From NCBI GenBank assembly GCA_024663395.1, contig JANFAH010000001.1:3844001-3908000 (forward strand): a DNA stretch of 64,000 bases. The letters are read 5' to 3'. A program made the position numbers and the translations under genes. The notes below the pieces were generated by a model that searched no databases, was not told where the DNA came from, and worked only from the letters and a program-made list of their open reading frames with translations. Below are positions 43,661 through 55,858 of this stretch, one piece after another (position 1 is the first letter of the stretch; each line of letters starts with the position of its first letter). Source of the stretch: Pisolithus tinctorius (Eukaryota; Basidiomycota; Agaricomycetes; Boletales; Pisolithaceae).

Positions 43661-44204
43661 CTAGATCTCCCCATTTTCCCAAGCCTCAAGCAGACATGCC
43701 ATCTGGGTTTGCAACCTCGCCGTCGTTACCTCCGGGTGGATAAAAAAATTAAGGCTACGGAGTGTCCGAATTGCCTCATGAACCCATCTCTGGGTGTTCC
43801 AGGAAGGGTCATATCGAACGACTGGCACATGATAAAGAGCGGACTCTAAAGCGGCCAAGTGGTGGGGCGCAACATATCCAACAGTGTGGGTACCTCTCCA
43901 CGCTCCACCGTTTGTTTGCTGAAAATTGCGTTCGATGGCCACCCTAAAAGTGTCGACGTTCCCAAGGACGTGATAGTAGTTGCCGAGAGAACCTGCTGTC
44001 CGCACGAAGATGGCCCAATGTGGGGGGAAAGGCTGTCCAGGGGCTCTTTCACCCCGCCAGAATTGGACAACTTCGATCGGGAAATGCCCAAGGGGAACTT
44101 GCACTGGAGTGAGAGCTGTGGCGTAAGGTACAGGGGCTAAGCAGAGGACCGACAGTGTCAACAAGAAAAAGGATCCTCCAGGAATGATAGTACTTACAGG
44201 ACAT
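43661..44204 (-). CDS. Small protein of a fungal family with unknown role (160 aa)
   Basis: The long exon (44136-43661) lacks its own ATG. A 7-nt first exon (44204-44198, ATG TCC T) joined by a 61-nt intron (GTAAGT...CTTAG) gives 160 codons starting MSSPVPYATALTPV. The core reads PPHWAIFVRTAGSLGNYYHV, a pattern (W-A-x-F-V ... G-x-x-x-H-V-x-G) seen in many small fungal proteins of unknown function (DUF6540-like, tentative). If the intron were retained the upstream sequence would look like a weak signal peptide, but there is no ATG for it. No catalytic motif is recognised. Confidence 0.72.
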
Positions 44205-45121
44205 TTTTCACAGATATAACTCGGGAAAGTCGTAGGACGCCGAGGGACGAAGAAGGGGGAACCGATACTCTGTGCCGTTTGTCGAAGACCTTATATACCT
44301 AACCAGATGCACCCTCGTTTACTCGGGGGTCGAAGGACAATCGACTGCGATGTGGACTGGGCTGCGACCAGCTTCTTTCGGCTACTCACCTGGGCAAGAG
44401 TATCTCCATCGCACTCACTGAATCTCCAGAGAAATATTCGGTGGACGGGTGTGAACGAACCTATTCTGTCTTCCACGTGGTAAATGCACGCTTGTTGGAA
44501 TTCATTTTTGCTTCGGTCCTTTTGTCCACGGTGGGGTGTCCCAGGGAGGGTAAAAGGGTCAATACAACGATATGTTTGGATGCGAAGTTCGCCGAGTGTG
44601 CACGACACCATTCACCGCGCAATTTGCATCATTGTCAGGCTCACCAGGTCTTGTGGGGAGCCAAGACGCACTGCAGGATGAGTGAAATACATGGACTTCT
44701 CGAGGAGAATGAAAAGAAATTATTAGCCTCCACCACGTGCAACAGTACAATATCATTGGCAGGCTCAAGATCAAGAAAAGACAGTTGACCCTGTCGCTGT
44801 CTCACCAGTACCATGTGCGATAAGGATAAGCTGGTTCCCCTCGTCCGGCCCATATGCGTTGGTATGTTTATGCGGTGAATGGGTTTCTCGACTTACATGA
44901 CGAGAGTAAACGCTCTCACCGTAGATTCCAAATTGTTTTCGTGGCCCCGTGCAGTAGAGCCTATCAACCAATGAACGGGCGGTCGCGAATGCTCCAACGG
45001 CCCGAGTGCCGTCGATTCCGAATTGCTTTCGTGTGGTGAGACATTTCGTGTTAAGTACCGCTTCGAACTAGTGCTTGCTGTTCTCAGTCTACATTACTTG
45101 GACCTGGACAGCTCGCTGACC
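44205..45121. other. 900-bp region with unresolved gene remnants
   Basis: Several medium frames lie on the minus strand (44291-44611, 44641-44853, 44771-44971). One reads ACIYHVEDRIGSFTPVHRIF, which vaguely recalls the HV-containing core of the neighbouring 160-aa protein, so a degenerate or spliced paralogue on the minus strand is possible. Splice signals do not yield a convincing full model. The 3' end is the upstream region of the allantoicase gene. Confidence 0.35.
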
Positions 45122-47347
45122 ATGACTTATCAGAGAGTTCCTTTGGAGCTTTTTCCCGTCATCTTTGGCCCGAGCACCGGTGAGAGTCTGGCATGCCTCT
45201 GACACCGGCACCCCCTGACTAATGACGTCCCCTGGAGGCAGAACTGTCAAGTGTGGCATTGGGGGGAGAGATAATCCAAGTCTCCGACGAGTTCTTCGCA
45301 GAGGCATATCATCTCCTCCTAGTCGAAGTCAGTACACATCTTCATTGCGTTCCGATTGGCTTATCGCACGCCGAGTAGCCAGCACCCAGTCTCAAAGGAC
45401 AGTATGGACCAAATGGTGCCTTGTATAGTGGCTGGGAGACCCGGAGACACAATCCTGCTTATGACTGGTGCGTCTAGCTCCCTATCGCAGAATGCCCGAA
45501 AGTCACTGGTCATAAGGTGTATAATCAAGTTGGGTACTACTGGCACTATCGTCGGCTTCGACATTGATACTTCCCACTTCAATGGTCGGTCGGCCTGTCT
45601 TCTGTCCTTTGTAATTGTTTCAAGCAATCAGATTAGGCAACGAAGCACCCGAAGTATCCGTCGACGCCCTTCTCTCGATCGACGAAAATGAGAACGGACC
45701 GCATGATGCGCAAGTACGATCGGCACGCTCCTGCTCTGCCATGTTTGTTAATTTCCTACAAGTGGACGGAGATCCTTCCGCGGGTACCCCTTGGACCATC
45801 AGCGAGGCATCTTTTCACCATCCCCGAGAGTTCTCCCTACAATTGCGTCAAGTTGAACATGTATCCAGACGGTGGCATTGTGAGTGACATACTACTACTC
45901 ATGGACGGTGATCCAGGTTTGATACTGCGCGCAGGCTAGGTTTCGAGTGTACGGGCATATTTCTGTGGTTCAACCAGCGGACAATTCCGAACTATTCGAT
46001 CTCGCTCACATTTTTGCGGGGGGACGTGTCGTATTTACCTCCGACCAACACTACGGCTCTGGGTCGAATTTGATTCTTCCGGGACGAGGTGATCTTTGAA
46101 ACTAGTCACCCAGAAATTTGAATCTCACCGAAAAAATGTTGGCAACGCAGGTAAAGACATGAGTGACGGCTGGGAAACTAAACGCAGTAGACAGAAAGGT
46201 CATAAAGACTGGGTTATCGTGAGGCTGTAAGCAGATGTGTCCTGATGCCTCGCGGGTCTTGACTACACGCCTTTCAGTGGTGCTCCAGGACGATTGCAGA
46301 CCGCCGAGATAGACACTGCCAACTTCATCGGAAACTTTCCAGAGAGCTGCGAGCTCCATGCGATCAACGCTACGAGCGATATCCCAGACAGCGATAGCAC
46401 CGACTGGGTTACAATCCTGTCACAGGTGAAGCTTGGCCCACATCGCCGACATTTTTTCCAGTTGGAAGCTGATCAAGAAAGCTTGTTCACACACGTGAAA
46501 CTAACGATTTATCCTGACGGAGGTGTTAAACGACTGAGAATCATCGGGACAAGAGGCACATACAAAGGTTATGCAGTCCCGGAAACCGTTACGGAGTGTG
46601 CAAGCATTGCAACACCAATTGGACGGAAGGCCACTATTGGAAAGGTCATACCGGCACTTCCTCTGACGCCCGAAGCCTTCGCCGCCTTCGGCCAGGTTAT
46701 TCAGGCGTATGATAATCACGCTCCAGCTCCTCCCGGGACGAAGATTACACCAGCAAATGGAGGGACGGCCAGGAAGTTTCACAAGCTCGCTTTGATCAAC
46801 TCGTCGTACCCAGAAGGCCATAGTGCCACTTCTGGAATTTCAGTTTACCGCTGCAATCCGGTAAAAGTTACGGATGGCATGGTTGAACTGAATGTGCTTG
46901 AACGACATAAATACACGAACCAGGCTTTCATCCCGATGGGCGCATGTGGTTTCTCTGGGGGTGAAACTTTGCGAGAACCAGGGAACAAATACCTGGTCGT
47001 CGTCGCACTCAATGGTGATGACGACAAGCCCGAACTGTTCACGTTGCGAGCATTCATTGCTACCGCAGCACAGGGAATAATGTATAACACCGCAGTATGG
47101 CGTGAGTATCGAAAGCCATCGAGGACCACGCACACATCTGACATTCAACTCAGACCAGCCGATGACGGTACTCGAAAGGGTATGAGTATTTCTAAGCCCT
47201 TTTCACGAGCTGGCGCTGACTTACATCCTTCTGCCCTAGGCCATGGATTTCTCCTGCGTAGAAACACAGATTGGGGATGGCGGCAAGGCGGACTGCGAGA
47301 TAGTTGATCTAGACGAAACTCTGTACATGAAGTTACCCGAGGTCTGA
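45122..47347 (+). CDS. Bifunctional allantoicase / ureidoglycolate lyase
   Basis: Purine (allantoin) catabolism: allantoicase converts allantoate to ureidoglycolate and urea, and the fused lyase converts ureidoglycolate to glyoxylate and urea. Eleven exons (45122-45179, 45242-45327, 45379-45467, 45517-45584, 45637-45713, 45763-45879, 45935-46088, 46151-46226, 46278-47101, 47154-47179, 47240-47347) give 560 codons. Allantoicase repeat 1: [41 protein letters not shown]. Repeat 2: [35 protein letters not shown]. Both end in YPDGG. The lyase part starts at [14 protein letters not shown] and includes [14 protein letters not shown] and [14 protein letters not shown] similar fusion is known in Cryptococcus (DAL2,3,3). 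Confidence 0.95.
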
Positions 47348-47568
47348 TAGATATCCAAGGACGATTGCACCCTCATCTTTCAATCTCGCGATGAGCTGGC
47401 GTCTGCCATACTTGTGAGTCAGGCGTAAGCACGAAGGCGCGCTTAGCCACTTGGGTGCCGTCGGAGTTCAAATATCGACCGCTTGCCGACAAATCCTTGA
47501 AGGGGACCGTTTGCTTTGCACTCCTGTCGTTAATTGCTTTCCTAAGTCTCTGCCATCCATTTATTATA

Positions 47569-50500
47569 ATGGAGTCAAGGAAGAGACCCTACTCAGACGA
47601 CGGTGATGTCTCCCAGGTCAAAAAACGTGTCTTCACCGGTTTCAGCGGCAGTCCGGAGCTCAATGGTGTGAGAGCAGATTCAGCAGAGCCCACAGAGAAC
47701 GATCAGCTTGAGGTGGGAGAGAACAGTCATTGCGGTTGGTATGTGGGTAGTCACACCGTCATGGTTTCAGCTCTTTCGCAAGGATGCCATCTTCCGGAGG
47801 ATGAGACACTACTCAAGGGAAAACGAGAAGAGCCAGGCGCGCATTGCACAGCTAGAACAGAGGAAAAACTCGTGTGAGGCGGGTTTGGTTGCTATTGCAG
47901 CATGTTGGCAGCAGGTAGGCAGATCGGCGCTGTAAGTGTTATGTTCGACCATGACACCCCTTCAATAGCTGGTAGAAACTATTCGGACACTTACCTCCCA
48001 GGACGACTTGCCTGCAGTGGACGTGGATACTAAAGGTTTGATTTCAGTTTGTAGAAACTGCCCTTCAATTTAAGACCTTTTTCTTAGATCTTTTCGACCT
48101 CTCTCAGCATGTCACCTCCGACTCTGGTTTGAAGGCCGCTCTCGAACAGAACATGCATGCAACACGGAGGCTCGTCACGGCTTTCTTGAAGTCAAGCCCG
48201 GCAGCGGTTAACGATGCATACGAGAGATTTCAGCAGACGGAAACTGAGGTATGCTGTTTGTGCTTGACCTGGACGTGTTCGGCTAAGTATCCTCAGTGTA
48301 CAGCTCTACGTTCGGAATTGGTTGTCGTGCGGAAGAGGCTTGAGGAAGCCGACGTTGACGTGCGCAAATACCGTGAACATCTTGCCGCTGCAGAGATACG
48401 GATAGATCGTCTACGGAGTAATGCAGTTGCTGCTATACAAACGAAGTCGTCTCCGAAGGAAGATGCTATGGAAGAAGATTCCCGACCAACTGAGGGTCCC
48501 AGTCCAGATCCTTCGGGCTCACCACCGGCAAGTAGCTATTGGAAGTGCACACACCGCAACGCTAATGCCACGCTAGCATCCCGAACTGAATGGGCACGAT
48601 CACACTCCAGCGGGAGATTTAGAGGAGCTTTGTGAGAAGTTAAAACACAGGGAAGCCCGTATAGCTTCATTGGAAAACGATAATGCTCGGTTAGCGGAGG
48701 AAGTATTTAAACTCAAGGTCGAGGTTTGTGGCAACTATGGCCCGCATGCATCTGCTCATTCTAACAGTCCTTTTGCCCTAGATTGAGGCACCAACCGTTG
48801 AGGCCATTGCGGAGACGGCCCATTATAAGTTATTAATGGATCATACTTCTCAACTGGAACACACGGTTGGCGAATGCACGCAAGAGGTCTCTCAGCTTAA
48901 TGAGACGATCGATAAGCTTCGGTCTTCTCGGAAAGAGTTCGAGGACGATACTATTGTGCGTGGTTCAAATCTGCAGTTCGTCTGTTCTCACGTTACATAG
49001 GCTGCCTCGCAACAAGCGCAACAAGAACTGAAAACGCTCTTGAGTAAACGTGATGCCGACAATCTCCGACTAAGGGAGACGCGGGATCAGTATGGCGCTG
49101 AACTGGCGGAGCGCAAGGCAAAGGATTCTGTGAAACTGCAGTCCTTGCAGGAACTCAAGGATCTGGCGGAGTCACGTTCAGAACGAATAGCACAGTTACA
49201 GTCAGAAATTGCACGGCATAAGGCGAAAATCGCTGCGCAATCCGGCGACGAGGACCTCATGAAATACTTCTTCGAGGGCAAGGTCGATGACATCGAGTAC
49301 GTCCGTAACTTGAAGCGAACACTCGAGTACGTTCAAGATATCATGCGTGAATTTACCTTGATAGATTGCGTTCTTCAGGAAAACGGAAATGAAGTTGGTT
49401 GCTTTCGAGCAATCGCTATCTGCATTGCAACGTGAATGTCCAGATGTCTCTCGGCATGTCGCAGCGGAGGCATCTGCTCGCGAGGAACTTGAGAAGGTGT
49501 CTAAAGAACTCACTCGTTATCGTTCTATGCTTGGAGAGGCGTCGGATGCATCGGCATTAGCACGTCAGTTGCGGGACAAGGAAGCCGAGTTACAGAAATT
49601 ACGCTTGCTTGTAGAGCAGCAATCGCGGGGCGAGTCATCGCTCTGCGCCGAGGTTGACAGGCTTTCTTCTTCCTGGGAAAACCTCGACCAACAAGTAAAG
49701 AAGAAAGTGTTTGATCTTTCTGTTTTTGAGGAAAAACTGCAAAAAACGATGCATGAGGTACGTACCAGTGACTGATTGTGATAGGCGCTGATGTTAGGGG
49801 CAGAAAGCAAAAGCAGAGAATAAGTACTTTGCCGCCATGCGAGAAAAGGAGATGGGAGAATCCGAAAGGAAGGCTATGGTGCGCCAGCTCGAGAAACAAG
49901 GCAAGGCTGTGGAACGTGCGTTAGAAGTTGAGAAGAATCTCAGTGCACAAGTGGTATGTCTTTTCAACCTTCGGGGTGGTATGAATGGTAATTCGTGTTG
50001 CAATCCAGGGCGACCTTGAGAAAATGGGTGCCATAAGCCGGAGAACGATCGAAGAATCTGACAAGAAGATAAGGATGCTGGAATTTGAGGTTCAGAAACT
50101 GCAATCCATATCCGAGGCTGACAAGAAGCGCTTCACGCAGGTACGTGTTTCGTTGCACGTGAGCTGCCACTTCTTAACTCGCGACATGTAGGCCCGCAAT
50201 TATGTATCTGAGAGTACTCAACTCCAACGTAAGCTCGAGTCTCAGGTGAGGGCTGCCGACGAAGAGATAGCAAGGGTGAAGAGGGAGACAGAGAAGAAAG
50301 TTAAGAAATTGAGTGCTGCAGCGGCCCCTGTGGGTGTACGTGAGGAGGCCTTGAGCCAGGAGATAGAAGGGCTTTGGGTGGGTTTGATGCAAATTGACCC
50401 ATCTGTTCCGATAGAGTGCTCATCCTGCATGTCAACAGAAACTTATGAAGTGCAGTACATGCAAACAAGGCATGCGAGAAGTCGTACTTACCAAGTGCAT

Positions 50501-50663
50501 GCATAGTGCGTGCCATTTATGTCTTCTTGTTTGGTCGGTAACATGCTTTCCAGCTTTCTGCAAGAACTGTGTCGACACTCGCATCAGCACCCGCCAACGT
50601 CGGTGTCCACATTGTAACCTCGCCTTCGCCCAAAGTGATGCCCAGACGGTGTATTTTCAATAA
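47569..50663 (+). CDS. BRE1: E3 ubiquitin-protein ligase BRE1
   Basis: RING ligase that monoubiquitinates histone H2B during transcription, with Rad6. A gene of about a dozen or more short introns starting MESRKRPYSDDGDVSQVKKR at 47569 and ending VYFQ-stop at 50661-50663; roughly 770 residues. Nearly the whole length is coiled coil (e.g. ENEKSQARIAQLEQR, LEKVSKELTRYRSMLGE, KVKKLSAAAAPVG). The N-terminal part LFRKDAIFRRMRHYSREN is a conserved Bre1 block. The C-terminal RING has CSTC, KCMHTFCKNC (split by a 48-nt intron) and CPHC, then SQSD-like AQSDAQTVYFQ, all as in the family. Internal splice sites were only partly checked. Confidence 0.93.
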
Positions 50664-51305
50664 ATAGGTACATTCTGAAAGTTTACCTGCTGTTCACTCC
50701 CCCCTACTCCCCAATACGATACACCTCACGAGCGTTAATCGTGCTGTGCATCTCATAGCCTACAACTCTACGATCTGGCTCGGTCTCAGGTCATAATTCC
50801 GTCTTTCGTATCTTTGGGTTTAAGGTGGTGATTGGGTTTAGAGGAGTGGATGGACTCTACTCTTAGTGAACGATATCATTACAGGTTTTTTGTATTCTTA
50901 TATATCATTTTATACTTGTTTATTCTATCCGAATCCGTGAAAGTTGAGTTGAACATTTAGGCGTTGCTAGTCCGATGGTCGTGTCCACGACATTGGTCTT
51001 GCCCTATTTATCACCAAAAAACCAGGATCTCATACCGAGAGTGACTTGCCTTCGGTACGCTATATATAATGGAATGAGTACGGCAGATGAATATGTTCAC
51101 TGGATTTGGGGACGGCGTATTGTTTCTCCGCTGAAACATATACACTCGTGGGCACCGGAAATGAGAAGGATTTGTACTCGAGAGCAGAATAAGAGGCTGC
51201 TCCGGCGAGGTAGAGCATTGTAAATGCTGAGTACATGCTGTAGTTGTAAGTAGGTAGTGATAGGGAGCAGCTGTGGGTGTTGGGATGCAGTTTCTGGCTA
51301 GCAGA
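50664..51305. other. Intergenic, no gene seen
   Basis: 640 bp between the convergent BRE1 and uS9m ends. AT-rich around 50880-50930 (TTTTTTGTATTCTTATATATC), which may serve 3'-end formation. A plus frame of 82 codons (50975-51223) shows no family or splice support. Confidence 0.45.
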
Positions 51306-52553
51306 CTAACGCTTGACCCAAGTGTACTATCGCGCACGCCGCGAGTAAGAACGAAACGATTGCGGTCACACTGAAGGGGGCCACTTACTCGCTTCCTTGC
51401 CTTGGCCAGGCCAGTCTTTTTCCGTTCGACCATGCGAGGATCTCTCCTCAACAACTTGGCTATTGAAGAAGACCGTTAGGGTTGAATGTAATGCGGGATT
51501 GGCACTCCACTCGCCTTTCTTAAGAATTGGTTCCACCTCTGGTACATGTGCAACACAGCCCTTAGCTACAGCGAGAGCAATGGCTCCACTCTGACCGGAG
51601 GTACCTCCGCCGCGAACGAGAGCAAAAATATTGAACGCGCCAAGGAGACCAGCGAGTTTGAGAGGGCGTACAACGTGCTCGCGGTCAGCCGGGAGAGGGA
51701 AGTAGTCTGAGATGGGAACCGAGTTGATGAGAACAGTTGAGGTGGGAGGTGGGGGGGTGGTTGCACTGGACGAAGATAAAATCGATTTGGTGTTCGCAGC
51801 GGGCACGGATGCGTCGTCTTTGGGTTTTTGCACCTCGATCATCCAGACACGCGCAGTGCTCGTTTTTCTACGACCGACGGTGTAGCTTCGGCCGTATTTG
51901 TCAAGAGGTCCTTTCTCCTTCGCCTCTCGTGCTCGTATGCGAGTGTCGCGTGCCTGGATACCCTTTTTACTTTCGAATCCCTTTGTAATGTCCGTGATAG
52001 CGTCCTCCAGCTCGGTGGAATCGGCAATGCGGGCTATGCGCTCGCACTGCTCGAGCTCCTTCAGAAGTGTGACGACGCGCTTATACATGCGAGCGGTAAG
52101 GGGTGCTTGGAGGATGAGGCTCATTTCGGCCTTGTTGGCCCAAGCGGGTTGGGCCGGTGGGAGAGCTCGCAAGGCAAACGGAGGGAGGGGGAGAAGATGT
52201 TGTACCCGAAGTGCTCGACGGGACAGCGAGAGGGCGGCTTGTAGTTGGACGAGGGTATCGTAGTACAGCGACCGGGCGGTGTAGAAGGCAGGTGACGGTG
52301 GTACTGGACGCCTGTTCTCGGGGCGCGGTCGGTGTGGCCGGCTGCTGACGTCGAAGTCGACCTGGTCTCCCTCCAGTTCTACTTCGTCCATGGTTTCGAG
52401 AGATGCAGGGGGTACAAACCGAGAATTGAGAGGCGGCGGTGTCGCCGTCGTCCCGGTAGTCAGCGAACGCAGGGTGAAGGCGTGAATACGGGGTGGCCTG
52501 CATGAGAGCCTGCTGGCAAACATCTCGAACGCCCTCAGACCGATAGTGGCCAT
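51306..52553 (-). CDS. MRPS9: Mitochondrial ribosomal protein uS9m
   Basis: Small-subunit mitoribosome protein. Three exons (52553-51515, 51459-51389, 51326-51306) give 376 codons. The N-terminal 200 residues are a fungal extension after an Arg/Ser-rich presequence (ASRLSCRPPRIHAFTLRSL). The uS9 fold begins YGRSYTVGRRKTSTARVW, continues with VLINSVPISDYFP and RGGGTSGQSGAIALAVAKG, and ends DPRMVERKKTGLAKARKR plus YTWVKR. The intron 51460-51514 starts with GC, not GT (AAAG/GCGAGT), yet its branch site (CCTAAC) and AG are standard, and reading through it would destroy the conserved C-terminus. The start lies 137 bp from the divergent CASP gene; Met at 52523 is an alternative. Confidence 0.94.
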
Positions 52554-52690
52554 GTTTCTGAGCGACCTCCTCGTACGTCGTCGTCCGACGCGAGCAAAAT
52601 TGAATCGACGTGTTTGGGTGGTGACAAGCGCCGGAATTCAATTCAATACACCACGGGTCTCGCTTACTAGCCTCTCGCTGGTGAACAACG
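52554..52690. promoter_or_regulatory. 137-bp shared upstream region of uS9m and CASP genes
   Basis: The start codons of two divergent genes are 137 bp apart, so transcription starts and 5' leaders of both must fit here. CpG-rich, no TATA box. Confidence 0.55.
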
Positions 52691-55660
52691 ATGAGCTCGA
52701 CCGAACACAACTTCTCGGGTGCGCTCGCCACTTGGAAATGTACGTCCTCGTCATACCGAAGAGCCTACTTAACCGCTGAGACGGCCCTTTTTCTATGTAG
52801 CTGTCAACCTCCATGAACTCCAGAAAACACTCGACGCGCAAGGCATCGAGATCGTAGAGAACCAGAAGGAGAATGTCCTGAGCAGGAAGGGGCTTGCAGA
52901 ACGCACGAAAGGTGTGTAGTCGTGCTCTTTCTTCCGCAGGCATCTGGCCTCTCGCCGATGTGGACGTCCACTGTTGCACCTGCCATATGCTTCCCAGTGG
53001 TCACCACTTACGCACGCTGCTCGCAGAATTCAAGAAGATCCCTGACGATGAGAAGCTCAATTCTTTTAAAGGGTTACTCAAGGGTATGTTCAAGGCGTGC
53101 CCTTCATCCCTTCAATGTTGACATGTCTATCCAGCATACCAGCAAGAAATTGACGGGCTCACAAGACGCTCAAAGGTAGCCGAGTCCGCGTTTCTCAATG
53201 TATACAAGGTTCTTGCAGAAGCTCCAGACCCCTACCCCCTGCTAGAGGCTGCTGTGGTATGCTGCTGTGGAGTCGTGTCGGTCAACCTGACTTAATATTC
53301 GCGCGTCTCCATACTTCTACAGGAACAAGCCATCGCCAGTACCGAAAACGCTTCACTGAGTGCAGAAGTCGCCTCTCTCAAATCCGAGTTGTCTCGTCTT
53401 AGGTCAGAAAATGGGGATCTTCGCCGAGAAAGCAGCACACTAGAGGCGACGAAGCGAAAGCTGGAAGTATTCGAAACGAAGGTGTGATACTGTTGTTCCA
53501 GCGAAGGACGGCACTAACTTTGTGCACGGTCGTTGCATAGATGGATGACCTTATTGCCGAGAAGGTATCTCAGAAGGAGAATGAACTTAATGCGACATAC
53601 GATGAAAGGATGAGGAACTATGAGGAACGGTGGGTGTGCACGTTGGTAGCTCAGGTACAATTCCCCTTGACAATGAGTCCATCCATCTACAGCGAGCAGG
53701 ATCTCGTTCGCCAAGTTTCCCTCTATAAAACGCAATTGCGAGATCTGCGGCTGTCAAACGAGACTAACCAGGCCAAGCTGTTAGACGTTAGCTCCAAGGC
53801 TGGTAGGTGATCTTCAGTATATTTACTCCCTTCAGATAGATGACACTAGAAATGTCTCCTTTCTTGTTCACTAACTAATTATGTCAGACCAGGACCTCGT
53901 CTCCAGACTTGCCGAGGCTGATATGGTTCTCGTTGACTTGGAACGCGCCAACAACAGGGTAGCAGTCGTCGAGGGTCGCAATGTGCGTTTACCCCGCTTG
54001 CATGAATAAATTAGAACAGCTGACTTCCCGCTCGTCGGTGTAGGAAACACTGCGAGCCGAGATCGAGGCACTGCGTGCAGAGGGCGAAAGCAGTACAATG
54101 TTCGTGGTCACACTTGCATCTGGGTATGCGTATTTACCATAAACCTAGCGTTTCGTCCCTCCAAGACCGGGTATCTGCGCTCGAATCTGCCAATGCCGAC
54201 CTTACCGCCCGTCTCGCTACAGCTCAGTCTCAGCTTACTACGGCTTGTGCACAACTTACTCAACGCGACGCAGAGTCGGTACGCCGGGCACAGCGCGAAC
54301 GAGAGGAACTTGCCGAGGAGACAGCAGTGTTGCGTCAGAAGCTCGTAGCATATGCCGACTATGATGAGATCAAACGCGAGCTCGAGATTATGAAGGTGCG
54401 TACTGTTGCCGGTATGCTTCTTACCAGCTGCGGCAGTACCTACACTCCTACGTTCTCCTCTAGTACGTTGAATTTGGCGGTCTCGACGATGACGACGCAG
54501 ATGCAGATGACTGGTCGTCACATGAATCCGAGAGTGGGGTGCACCTTCCCGACCCAAACGCCGACAAGGCAAATGCGCGACAGGGAAAGAGCCTTGAAGT
54601 CCTCCTTGCGGCCAAGAATAAACGGATCCTGGAAGAATTAACGCGCTTCAGGGTACGGGTCACCTTGGATATGTATGTTGCGATGTGTTTACCTGCGTGG
54701 TCTCTGTAGGTTCTCCATGGTTCCCTGGAACGATCCCTCAAAGCCACCCAAACGGAGCTAGAGACCGCACGTTTGGAATTATCCAAACAAAAGGAACTTA
54801 ATGAACAATTGGAAACCGACCTTCTCGCAGTCGACAAGCGTCCCGTTCCTTCTAGCACCGGAGAAGGCCGCGCAGCCCCCGACGATCCACTTGCTGATTT
54901 GATGCGTGACATCGGCAAAGATGAAAGCAGCTCCGCAACAACTGGAGAGTCTTCTACTATACACACAACCCCGATTCCGTTCACTTCCTCTGCAGATACG
55001 AGTATCTTGCCTATTGTGACAAGTCAGAGAGATAGATTCAGACAGAGAAATGCTGAGCTTGAAGAGGTGGGCATGCTTCATGCAATTATTTACTTTGGGC
55101 CTTCTGCGTCCTTGCACAACCCACTTCTCTAGACAGTCATTAACCTCCCCCTCATAGGAACTCCGCAAACAATTCCACACCATCTCTGAACTCCGGACCG
55201 AGATTAAGTCCCTCCAGTCTGATAACTTGAAGCTTTACGAAAAGGTCCGTTATATGCAGAGTTACCGCGAGCAGGTTTCCGTTTCGCAGCTTGACCCATT
55301 ACCTGGGACATCTGCGGATGTATCTGGCGGCAGCACTCGACTCGGCGACGAGCTTAACAAATGGAGCACACGTTATGAGGAAGCTATGAACCCGTTCGAG
55401 GCTTTTCGTGGGCGCGTGGGTGTTTTGACTATTTCCATCCTGCAACAACAGCACTGATGTGGTTTTAGGAGGCTACAAGAGCGTACGAAGCCCTTAACGT
55501 GGTCGAGCGAGGTGTATTGATTCTCACCCGTGCAATACTAAGTAATCGCCGTGCCAGGACCGCTTTCATATGCTACGCTACAGCATTGCATTTAGTGGTC
55601 ATGTTCACGGTGTACGAGTGCACGACATCGCCGAGGCCACAGCAAAGGCCGCCGTACTAA
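52691..55660 (+). CDS. COY1: CASP/COY1 Golgi coiled-coil membrane protein
   Basis: Golgi golgin of the CASP family, involved in retrograde tethering. A multi-exon gene starting [16 protein letters not shown] (exon 1 52691-52739) and ending with TAA at 55658-55660; roughly 700 residues. [20 protein letters not shown] and [11 protein letters not shown] are the family's N-terminal motifs. A long coiled coil fills the middle ([34 protein letters not shown]). The diagnostic C-terminus [20 protein letters not shown] is followed by a single membrane anchor ending [16 protein letters not shown]. The Golgi-facing tail is short ([10 protein letters not shown]). Reading is continuous over introns of 50-70 nt where checked. 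Confidence 0.94.
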
Positions 55661-55858
55661 TGGTAGTTTACGCAGTGGGCAAGACTTGCCCGTGCTGCAT
55701 CTACGATCTATTACACTACGATAGGATAATGATGATGAGGTTGTTATGAACTGATGCATGCTTGGTACGGAATGATGATAAGTCGTGCGAGTTAAGGCAA
55801 CGTGAGACTGTTCGATTTGTCCCCTGGTTGAATACATTGCCTCGTTTGGAACATGGTC

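Noticed and set aside
46840..47148. Minus-strand frames opposite the allantoicase/lyase gene
   Set aside because: Antisense to conserved catalytic sequence; no start context or family.
52081..52731. 216-codon minus-strand frame over the uS9m gene
   Set aside because: A shifted frame of the same strand as uS9m, whose own frame carries the conserved motifs.
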